In this document: one piece after another, positions 1 through 5,299 of the stretch
How the letters are laid out: every line of letters starts with the position of its first letter
Numbering within the stretch: position 1 is the first letter of the stretch
DNA from: an uncultured Collinsella sp.
GTDB taxonomy: Bacteria; Actinomycetota; Coriobacteriia; Coriobacteriales; Coriobacteriaceae
Length of the DNA stretch: 9,644 bases
Direction: 5' to 3'
Assembly (NCBI GenBank): GCA_958346935.1
Contig: CATVTM010000072.1
Span: 1-9,644, forward strand
The notes under the pieces: model-generated
Seen by the model: only the letters and a program-made list of their open reading frames with translations
Databases searched by the model: none
What the model was told of the DNA's origin: nothing
Position numbers and translations under genes: made by a program

Positions 1-9
1 CTTCTCATG

Positions 10-40
10 TGGTCAGCCCGCACTCGTCGTCGGGCCCCCA
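10..40 (+). promoter_or_regulatory. Hairpin in the 5' leader of the molybdoenzyme gene
   Basis: GCCCG at 16-20 pairs with CGGGC at 31-35 around a 10-nt loop. The stem can extend across a small internal loop by TGG at 10-12 with CCA at 38-40. It lies about 30 nt upstream of the Shine-Dalgarno sequence of the first gene. It could be the tail of a terminator belonging to a gene left of the window, or a leader structure. There is no T-run after it, so a simple intrinsic terminator is not well supported. No convincing promoter is visible in bases 1-79. Confidence 0.3.
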
Positions 41-79
41 CGAGAGAGAACACACCTTTTGAGAGAAGAGGAGAGGTCA

Positions 80-2443
80 ATGATCGAGATGAAGGCATCG
101 CCTGCCGTCAAGCTTGACACGCTGTCCGATGTGAACGACCTCGGCAAACCCTGGCGATTCGAGGAGGGCGACCTCACGGTCACCCGCCTGTCCCCCTGGT
201 CTGCCCCCGGCTGCCATCCTGCAGGATGCGGCCTCAAGGTCTACACCAACAATGAAGGCAAGGTCGTCAAGGTCGAAGGCGACGAGAACCATCCCGTGTC
301 CCAGGGCCGCCTGTGCGTCCGCTGCCTGACCCTGAAGGACTACATGTACAACCCGTCCCGCGTCCTCAGGCCGCTCAAGCGCGATCCCAAGTTCCGCGGC
401 CAGGCCGACAAGTGGGAGGAGTGCTCTTGGGACGAGGCCCTCGACATCATCCAGGAGAACTATGACCGTCTGACCAAGCAGTACGGCCGCGAGACCTGCG
501 TTGTCTTCGTCGGTACCGGCCGTGAGGGTGGCACCTTCAACCCCTACGGCTCTGTCATGCTCGGCACCCCCAACTACTGCTACACCCAGTCTGGCTACGC
601 ATGCTACATCCCGCGCCTCGCCGCCGCCTCCTACATCGTCGGTGCCGCCTACCCGGAGATCGACTACGCATGCTCACTGCCCGGCCGCTTTGACGATCCC
701 GACTACACGCTTCCTGAGTGCGTGGTCATGTGGGGCAAGATGCCGCTGGCATCCAACGGCGACGGCCTCTTCGGCCACGCCGTTGTCGACATGATGCGCC
801 GCGGCACTCGCCTGATCACCGTCGACCCCCGCATGAACTGGTTGTCCTCGCGCGCCGATGTCCACCTGCGCCTGCGTCCCGGCACTGACACCGCGCTCGC
901 CATGGGCATGCTGTCCGTCATCATCAACGACGACCTCTACGACCATGATTTCGTCGAGTGCTGGTGCTACGGCTTTGACGAGCTCAAGGCCCGTATCAAC
1001 GACCCTGAGAAGGGCATGACCCCGCAGAAGGCGGCAGAGATCACCGGCGTCCCCGTCGAGAAGATCATCGAGGCCTCTTATCTGTATGCCCAAGCTAAGC
1101 CCGCTTCCATCAGCTGGGGCCTTGCCATCGATCAGAAGGCGAACGGTATGCAGGCTGGCCAGTGCTTGCTCGACCTCATGGCGATCACCGGCAACATCGA
1201 CGTGCCCGGCGGCAACATCCTCGGCGACGCCACCACCGGCCTGAACGAGGTCGGCTTCGGCTTCGACAAGGGCGTCGGTGACCTCGCCAGCAAAATGATC
1301 GGTCTGGCCGATTACCCTGCCTACTGCAATCTAATCATGAATGCTCACGCGGATCTCATGCTCAAGGCCCTCGAGACTGGCGATCCCTATCCGGTCAAGT
1401 TCGGCATGTACGCAGGCAACAACCTGATGAGCTGCACTTCTGCAGAGCCCAAGCGCTGGCATGACGCCATCGTCAAGTCCCTTGAGTTCTGCTTCACCAT
1501 TGATACCTTTATCACCCCGTCCGCCCAGGCTTCCTGCGATGTCATCTTGCCGCTGGCCGCCTCCGCAGAGCGCGACGGTACAACCTTCACACACTACGGC
1601 GCGTCCATGGGCATCAAGGGCTTCAGCCAGGCGGCGACTCGCACCGGCGAGGCCAAGTCCAACGCCGAGGCTTGCTTCACCATCGGCAAGCGCCTCAATC
1701 CGCACTGGTGGGAGGACTACGAGACCGTTGACGACTTCACCAACCACCTGCGCCTGTCCAATAAGTGCGACTTCCGCACCGTGGCCAAAGAGGTCTACGT
1801 CCAAGACGAGACCAACTACCGCAAGTTCGAGAACGGCCGCCTGCGCGGTGACGGCAAGGTCGGCTTCAACACCCCGACTGGCCGCATCGAGCTGTGGTCC
1901 ACGATTTTCCAGCAGTTTGGCGACGACCCGCTGCCGTACTACGAGGAGCCCCAGTACAGCCCGCTGCGCACGCCCGAGTTGCTGCAGGAATACCCCTACG
2001 TCCTGACCACTGGCGCCCGCACCTACGCGTTCTTCCACTCCGAGAACCGCCAGGTTCCCTATTGCCGTGAGCTCAACCCCGACCCCATCGTCGAGGTCAA
2101 CCCCAAGACCGCCAAGAAGCTGGGCATCATCGACGGCCAGTGGTGCGAGATCTGGAACCAGTTTGGCAGCTGCAAGGAGAAGGCTAAGATTACCGAGACG
2201 GTGGACGAGAACACCATCCACTGTCAGCATGGATGGTGGTTCCCAGAGGAGGACGGCAACGAGCCCAACCTCTACGGCACCTTCCGCTCCAACATCAACA
2301 ACCTGGTTCCCAACTTCCACTTTGGCAAGATGGGCTTTGGCGCACCCTTCAAGTGCCTGCTGTGCAACATCAAACCTATCGACGAGAACCTTGACACCGA
2401 CATGGACCTCGTCTGGAACAAGTTCAAGAGGGAGGACCTGTAA
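80..2443 (+). CDS. Molybdopterin-dependent oxidoreductase, DMSO reductase superfamily (candidate catechol-dehydroxylase-like reductase)
   Basis: A 787-residue catalytic subunit expected to bind bis-MGD molybdenum and one [4Fe-4S] cluster. The N-terminal cluster region has Cys45, Cys50, Cys79 and Cys82, followed by the family-typical fold to a nucleotide-binding segment (WGKMPL near 219, LITVDPR at 245-251). The C-terminal molybdopterin dinucleotide-binding domain starts near YVLTTGAR (640) and includes CQHGWWFPE (715-723). Cys175 in GYACYIPR is a plausible Mo ligand; there is no in-frame TGA, so no selenocysteine. The N-terminus has no twin-arginine signal and no membrane segment, so the enzyme should be cytoplasmic. 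ATG80 is preferred over an upstream TTG at 59 because GAGGAGAGG lies just before it. The ferredoxin gene starts immediately after the stop codon, so the two proteins probably form an enzyme/electron-carrier pair. Relatives include catechol dehydroxylases of Eggerthella/Gordonibacter, acetylene hydratase and pyrogallol transhydroxylase. The superfamily call is firm; the substrate is unknown. Confidence 0.93.
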   Translation: MIEMKASPAVKLDTLSDVNDLGKPWRFEEGDLTVTRLSPWSAPGCHPAGCGLKVYTNNEGKVVKVEGDENHPVSQGRLCVRCLTLKDYMYNPSRVLRPLKRDPKFRGQADKWEECSWDEALDIIQENYDRLTKQYGRETCVVFVGTGREGGTFNPYGSVMLGTPNYCYTQSGYACYIPRLAAASYIVGAAYPEIDYACSLPGRFDDPDYTLPECVVMWGKMPLASNGDGLFGHAVVDMMRRGTRLITVDPRMNWLSSRADVHLRLRPGTDTALAMGMLSVIINDDLYDHDFVECWCYGFDELKARINDPEKGMTPQKAAEITGVPVEKIIEASYLYAQAKPASISWGLAIDQKANGMQAGQCLLDLMAITGNIDVPGGNILGDATTGLNEVGFGFDKGVGDLASKMIGLADYPAYCNLIMNAHADLMLKALETGDPYPVKFGMYAGNNLMSCTSAEPKRWHDAIVKSLEFCFTIDTFITPSAQASCDVILPLAASAERDGTTFTHYGASMGIKGFSQAATRTGEAKSNAEACFTIGKRLNPHWWEDYETVDDFTNHLRLSNKCDFRTVAKEVYVQDETNYRKFENGRLRGDGKVGFNTPTGRIELWSTIFQQFGDDPLPYYEEPQYSPLRTPELLQEYPYVLTTGARTYAFFHSENRQVPYCRELNPDPIVEVNPKTAKKLGIIDGQWCEIWNQFGSCKEKAKITETVDENTIHCQHGWWFPEEDGNEPNLYGTFRSNINNLVPNFHFGKMGFGAPFKCLLCNIKPIDENLDTDMDLVWNKFKREDL

Positions 2444-2950
2444 ATGAAGGCTGAATACGGACTTCTTATCGACTACGAGTATTGCTCTGGTTGCCAGAGC
2501 TGCGAGGTCACCTGCAAGGAAGAGCACAACTACCCCGTCGGCAAGTGGGGTATCAAGGTGCTCGAAGAGGGCCCCTGGGAGATCGAGAACGGCTCGGGTG
2601 TGTTCAACTACAACTACATCCCCGTTCCGACCGACCTGTGCGACCTGTGCGCCGAGCGAGTGAGTGCCACCGGCAAGGAGCCGATGTGCGTGCACCATTG
2701 CCTCGCCAATGTCATCACCTACGGCCCCATTGACGAACTCGCCGAGAAGCTTAAGACCAAGACCAAGCAAGTCCTGTGGACGCCGCAGTACAAGCCGATC
2801 GAGGCAAAGGGCAAGTTCGTCCCGACCAAGAAGTCGAACAGCGAAGGCCTCGCCAAGGTCGACGTCGAGATCGAGTCCAACGAGAACTGGTCCACTGCAG
2901 CGCATCGTCGCAGCGATGACGACCACTTCGAGTTCAACCTGGTCAAGTAG
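2444..2950 (+). CDS. Ferredoxin-like electron-transfer subunit with two [4Fe-4S] clusters
   Basis: A 168-residue soluble iron-sulfur protein and the likely electron donor to the molybdoenzyme. The first cluster motif is C14-x2-C17-x2-C20-x3-C24 (CSGCQSCEVTC). The second is C66-x2-C69-x12-C82-x3-C86. Eight cysteines give two clusters, fewer than the four clusters of DmsB/NrfC-type beta subunits. Residues from about 100 onward form a cysteine-free, charged tail, lysine-rich first and then acidic, ending in DDDHFEFNLVK. The start codon directly follows the TAA of the upstream gene. Its Shine-Dalgarno sequence GGAGG (2431-2435) lies inside that gene, which indicates translational coupling. No membrane anchor subunit is present here, so electrons probably come from a soluble donor or from a partner encoded elsewhere. 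The family call is firm; the partner assignment is inferred from adjacency. Confidence 0.93.
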   Translation: MKAEYGLLIDYEYCSGCQSCEVTCKEEHNYPVGKWGIKVLEEGPWEIENGSGVFNYNYIPVPTDLCDLCAERVSATGKEPMCVHHCLANVITYGPIDELAEKLKTKTKQVLWTPQYKPIEAKGKFVPTKKSNSEGLAKVDVEIESNENWSTAAHRRSDDDHFEFNLVK

Positions 2951-2968
2951 CGCGACCTGAACATATGT

Positions 2969-2998
2969 GAGGGGCGGCTGCAATGCCGGCCGCCCCTC
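2969..2998 (+). terminator. Strong intergenic stem-loop between ferredoxin and FKBP genes (attenuator or partial terminator)
   Basis: GAGGGGCGGC at 2969-2978 pairs perfectly with GCCGCCCCTC at 2989-2998. Two further pairs (T-G, G-C) extend the stem to 12 bp with a 6-nt loop. Only TT follows the stem before GCGAGG, so the T-run is too short for an efficient intrinsic terminator. The hairpin may reduce read-through, protect the 3' end of the upstream mRNA, or both, giving more enzyme and ferredoxin than FKBP. An ATG at 2983 in frame with the next gene falls in the loop and is therefore an unlikely start. Confidence 0.6.
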
Positions 2999-3018
2999 TT
3001 GCGAGGAAAGAGAAAGCA

Positions 3019-3456
3019 ATGAAGGACAACAGCAAGTTCGGCACGTGCCTCTACATCTACTACAAGGGCGGTGTTGACGGCGAGGAGCCCGTCGACGACC
3101 ACTCCACCGGCGAGCCGTTCAAGATCGTGCTTGGAGCAGGTCAGGTCTGCCCCGGCATCGAGGACGCGCTTTGCGACATGGAGGTCGGCGAGGAGAAGGT
3201 CGTCGTGATCCCCTCCGAGGAGGCCTACGGCCGCTACCAGGATGAGGGCGTCCAGACCTACCCCCGCGTCATGTTCCCCTTTGGCTGCGAGCTCAAGGAG
3301 GGCGACGTCTTCACCTGGACCAACCCCGCGAGCGGAATGCCGATTCCGGTTCGCGTTCTCGAGGCCTACGAGAGTGCCGTCAAGGTCGACTTCAACCACC
3401 CCTGGGCCGAGAAGACGCTGCGCTACTGGCTCAAGGTCGAGCGCGCTGTCGCGTAA
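3019..3456 (+). CDS. SlyD-like FKBP-type peptidyl-prolyl cis-trans isomerase
   Basis: A 145-residue cytoplasmic prolyl isomerase/chaperone. The FKBP core is seen in the start (LYIYYKGGVDG, 11-21), GEPFKIVLGAGQVCPGIEDAL (31-51 region), the GEEKVVVIPSEEAYG stretch (57-71), and the closing strand VDFNHPWAEKTL (123-134), which matches the SlyD signature DFNHPLAGKTL. Residues of about 72-120 would be the insert-in-flap chaperone domain. The His/Cys-rich metal-binding tail of E. coli SlyD (196 residues) is missing. ATG3019 is chosen because AGGAAAGAG precedes it, while the in-frame ATG at 2983 lies in a hairpin. No TorD/DmsD-type chaperone is encoded here, so this protein may serve the molybdoenzyme or its clusters; that role is inferred from position only. 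Confidence 0.88.
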   Translation: MKDNSKFGTCLYIYYKGGVDGEEPVDDHSTGEPFKIVLGAGQVCPGIEDALCDMEVGEEKVVVIPSEEAYGRYQDEGVQTYPRVMFPFGCELKEGDVFTWTNPASGMPIPVRVLEAYESAVKVDFNHPWAEKTLRYWLKVERAVA

Positions 3457-3478
3457 GTGGCATGCCGGAAGGTTTGCT

Positions 3479-3661
3479 GTGAACTGCTTTCCCTGCAATG
3501 GGCCCGCCTGCAACGGATGCAAGAAGTTTGACCGTATCAACGCCGCGGCTAAGGCAAGCGCGCCCGTGCGCTGCCCGGCCTGTGGCGGCAAGGTGGACCT
3601 CTCCCAGGGGATATGCGTCGACTGTGGGCGCCAAGTTATAAAATCCCCCGGCGCTCGCTAG
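3479..3661 (+). CDS. Small eight-cysteine protein, putative double zinc ribbon (hypothetical)
   Basis: A 60-residue protein starting at GTG3479, with GGAAGG at 3467-3472 six bases upstream and only 22 bp after the FKBP stop codon, so probably the last gene of this operon. It has four paired cysteine motifs: C3-x2-C6, C11-x2-C14, C32-x2-C35 (CPACGG) and C46-x2-C49 (CVDCG). The second half is a standard zinc-ribbon pattern; the first half could be a second zinc site or a metal/cluster site. The segment between them (15-31) is short and basic/alanine-rich. It ends in VIKSPGAR. The preserved reading frame, spaced CxxC pairs and good ribosome site argue that it is real. Function is unknown; neighbours suggest a role in metal or cluster handling or in protein-protein contact. 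Confidence 0.72.
   Translation: MNCFPCNGPACNGCKKFDRINAAAKASAPVRCPACGGKVDLSQGICVDCGRQVIKSPGAR
3618..3644 (+). promoter_or_regulatory. Weak candidate promoter inside the 3' end of the small cysteine protein gene
   Basis: TAAAAT at 3639-3644 matches the -10 consensus at five of six bases, in an AT-rich patch that stands out from its surroundings. TCGACT at 3618-3623 is a four-of-six -35 candidate, but the 15-bp spacer is short. If active, it would transcribe the structured 342-bp region ahead of the first MFS gene as a long leader. Alternatively the AT patch is chance. Confidence 0.22.
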
Positions 3662-3862
3662 CAGGCCCCAAAAACGTTTCAGCATCGTCTTGCTCGAGAT
3701 GCCGCCTTTCCTCTCCACCCCTGCTCACCTTTGGCCCCTCTCTTCCTGCAAGCCCTTGCTTCGCTGAGGTGCGGCAAGGTCTCGCTTTGCGCAGGCGGGG
3801 CCTTGTGAGATGGACAGGGGCGTTTGCTTGTTTCAAAAAACCAGGTTCCAAGTGGGACGGCA

Positions 3863-3894
3863 GTTCCTCAGGCTTTGCTAGGAACAGGAGCCTG
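3863..3894 (+). promoter_or_regulatory. Interleaved inverted repeats, possible pseudoknot or switch
   Basis: GTTCCT (3863-3868) is followed directly by CAGGCT (3869-3874), then TTGCT, then AGGAAC (3880-3885), AGG, and AGCCTG (3889-3894). Each 6-bp stem is perfect, and the order a-b-a'-b' is that of an H-type pseudoknot or of mutually exclusive hairpins. It is about 110 bp upstream of the MFS start. The stems are short, so chance is possible. Confidence 0.3.
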
Positions 3895-3901
3895 TCTCGG
3901 G

Positions 3902-3933
3902 TCCGACATCCCGAGCGCGGTGCCGAAGGGTCC
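3902..3933. repeat. REP-like element remnant
   Basis: The stretch containing GACATCCCGAGCGCGG and GCCGAAGGGTCC resembles the widespread intergenic repeat type with a CATCCTGAGC...GAAGGATC pattern that occurs in many bacterial genomes. Only one copy is seen here, and the match is from memory of the pattern, not from a search. The element overlaps the CTCGGG/CCCGAG hairpin. Confidence 0.25.
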
Positions 3934-3948
3934 AGCTGTAGCTCAGCG

Positions 3949-3976
3949 TTGACTTGCATCACCTCAACCCAATACC
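3949..3976 (+). promoter_or_regulatory. Weak candidate promoter for the first MFS gene
   Basis: TTGACT at 3949-3954 is a five-of-six -35 match. AATACC at 3971-3976, 16 bp later, is only a three-of-six -10 match. A similar TGACTTG string occurs 42 bp before the second MFS start (8199-8205), compared with 54 bp here. An activator-dependent promoter with a poor -10 would fit, but this is tentative. Confidence 0.25.
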
Positions 3977-4003
3977 CCCTCAAATCAAACCGGAGGTCTT
4001 CCT

Positions 4004-5191
4004 ATGACCGATCAATCTCCGCGCTATCAGAACTGGGCCAAGGTTGGGCTATGCGTTCTCATGGTGGGCGTCTCCATGGCCCTCGTGCAGTACAAGGTGC
4101 CGACCATCATGCTTGCCTTGATGGGGCAGTTCTCCATGAGCGCGGCCACTGCATCATGGCTTATGAGCATCCTGTGCCTGGTTATGGTCCCGCTGGCCAT
4201 CCCGTCGGGCATGCTGTGCTCCAAAATCGGCCCGCGCAAGTGCATCGCGATAGCCTGCGGTGTTATGGTTGTGGGAACCCTTATCGGCGCCTTCACTTCC
4301 AGCACCGCGCTGTTGATGATTGACCGCGCGCTTGAGGGTGCTGCGATCTGCATCCTCACGGTGTGCGCCCCCGTCCTCATCGGCGCAACCGTCGCCCCCG
4401 CTCGCAACGGCAGCGCCATGGGCCTCTGGGGCATCTGGGGCCCGCTAGGCTCTGCAGTCGCCGGTCTGGCCACGCCGACCGCCTACGCTTGCTTTGGCAC
4501 GACCGGCTTGTGGCTGTCCTACGCCACTGTCGTGGTGGTCTTCACTGTGCTGATGATCGTCATGGTCAAGGAGCCTGCTTCTGCGGCCCCCGCCGACGCC
4601 GTCGACGACGGCAATAAGCCCACGCTCGGCAAGGTCTTTACTAAGGACACAGTGCTCTTCTTCTGCGGTTTCGCCGCCTTCAACATCGTACTGCTCGCGA
4701 TTTTGAGCTTCGTTCCCACCATCCTGCAGAACAAGGGCATGGACGCGACGATGTCCGGCTTCGTCTCCACGTTGCCGATGATCCTCTCGGTCATCTCCTC
4801 GCCGGTCTTTGGCATGCTATCCGACAAGACAGGCCAGACCAAGTGGTTGCTCGTCTTGACCATGGCCTTCCTCGGTCCCTGCGCGCTTGTGCTCTATTGC
4901 TTCACCGGCGTGCCTATGTGGGCGGCCGCGGTGGTCATGGGCCTTGTCGGCATGGGCTCGTCCGGTCTGATGATTGCCGCCTTCATGAAGGTGCTGCCCG
5001 ATCTGCGCCTGGCAGAGGTCGGTATGGGCGTGCTCATCACCGTGCAGGGTATCGGCCAGTTCCTCGGTTCCTTCTTGGTGTCGATGCTACTCGGCCCCGC
5101 GATGGACCGTCTGCTCTTTGCCGGCGTCGTCGTGATGGTGCTCGCGCTGGCGGGTACGGCCTGCGTCGCGATTTCGAGGTTCAGTCGCTAA
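4004..5191 (+). CDS. MFS transporter, 12 TM, substrate unknown
   Basis: A 395-residue inner-membrane carrier of the major facilitator superfamily, expected to use an ion gradient or solute exchange. Two six-helix halves can be drawn: hydrophobic stretches about 13-30, 50-69, 80-98, 102-124, 140-160 and 168-187, then 216-238, 252-271, 280-300, 305-327, 340-363 and 370-390. A hydrophilic loop (189-212) separates the halves. The loop 2-3 motif appears as GMLCSKIGPRK (69-79), lacking the usual Asp, and its second-half copy as GMLSDKTGQTK (270-280). DRALEGAA (107-114) provides the motif-B arginine. GGAGGT at 3992-3997 sits six bases before the ATG. The position between the redox operon and the regulator suggests transport of the enzyme's substrate or product. 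The subfamily is not identifiable by eye. Confidence 0.9.
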   Translation: MTDQSPRYQNWAKVGLCVLMVGVSMALVQYKVPTIMLALMGQFSMSAATASWLMSILCLVMVPLAIPSGMLCSKIGPRKCIAIACGVMVVGTLIGAFTSSTALLMIDRALEGAAICILTVCAPVLIGATVAPARNGSAMGLWGIWGPLGSAVAGLATPTAYACFGTTGLWLSYATVVVVFTVLMIVMVKEPASAAPADAVDDGNKPTLGKVFTKDTVLFFCGFAAFNIVLLAILSFVPTILQNKGMDATMSGFVSTLPMILSVISSPVFGMLSDKTGQTKWLLVLTMAFLGPCALVLYCFTGVPMWAAAVVMGLVGMGSSGLMIAAFMKVLPDLRLAEVGMGVLITVQGIGQFLGSFLVSMLLGPAMDRLLFAGVVVMVLALAGTACVAISRFSR

Positions 5192-5197
5192 TCGATG

Positions 5198-5225
5198 TTG
5201 CGGTTGGCTTGGAGGCTGCTACTAT
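5198..5225 (+). promoter_or_regulatory. Candidate extended -10 promoter for the regulator gene
   Basis: TGCTACTAT at 5217-5225 has the TGn extension and a four-of-six -10 hexamer. TTGCGG at 5198-5203 is a weak -35 with a 16-bp spacer. Transcription would begin near 5232, exactly at the left arm of the 5233-5272 inverted repeat. This placement of a dyad just downstream of the start site is what an autoregulatory operator would look like. Confidence 0.4.
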
Positions 5226-5232
5226 GAACGTA

Positions 5233-5272
5233 TGAGGGTGAGGGTGAGGCTACTGCAATGGTCTCACCCTCA
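5233..5272. promoter_or_regulatory. Inverted repeat with AGGGTGA half-sites upstream of the regulator (candidate operator)
   Basis: TGAGGGTGAG (5233-5242) is a perfect 10-bp inverted match to CTCACCCTCA (5263-5272), with 20 bp between. The left side carries two overlapping AGGGTGA copies (5235-5241 and 5241-5247). The core AGGGTGA/TCACCCT recurs at the end of the regulator gene (7980-8004). It could also form an mRNA stem, or act as a weak terminator for the preceding MFS gene, though no T-run follows. The alternative start ATG5258 lies in its loop. Confidence 0.45.
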
Positions 5273-5299
5273 GGTGCGCTGCAATGGAGGGAGGGCGCC

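Larger units (their letters stand above)
3662..4003 (+). other. 342-bp non-coding region with multiple inverted repeats, upstream of the first MFS gene
   Basis: No convincing gene on either strand. Inverted repeats seen: GCATC 3682-3686 with GATGC 3698-3702; CCTTGC 3754-3759 with GCAAGG 3774-3779; GGCCCC at 3733-3738 with GGGGCC at 3797-3802; GTTCCT 3863-3868 with AGGAAC 3880-3885; CAGGCT 3869-3874 with AGCCTG 3889-3894; and CTCGGG 3896-3901 with CCCGAG 3910-3915. The fourth and fifth are interleaved, so they could form a pseudoknot or two alternative stems. None has a T-run typical of an intrinsic terminator. The region may be a regulatory leader, or a spacer with repeat remnants. It matches no riboswitch class I recognise. 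Confidence 0.45.

Noticed and set aside
2983..3018. Upstream ATG start for the FKBP gene
   Set aside because: It lies in the loop of a stable hairpin without a ribosome site; ATG3019 has a good one and fits the family N-terminus.
1331..3019. Long minus-strand open frame (562 codons) opposite the molybdoenzyme and ferredoxin
   Set aside because: It is a shadow of GC-rich coding sequence: the + strand frames carry clear cofactor motifs, while this translation is low-complexity and domain-free.
3934..3960. tRNA-like box GTAGCTCAG
   Set aside because: It resembles a tRNA D-arm, but no matching acceptor stem, anticodon arm or GGTTCGAATCC-type T-arm follows.
3636..3983. Minus-strand frame (115 codons) covering the 342-bp gap
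   Set aside because: No ribosome site or recognisable motif, biased composition, and overlap with several inverted repeats; non-coding is more likely.
5258..5299. Upstream ATG start for the regulator
   Set aside because: It lies between the arms of an inverted repeat; ATG5300 has a much stronger Shine-Dalgarno sequence. It cannot be fully excluded.
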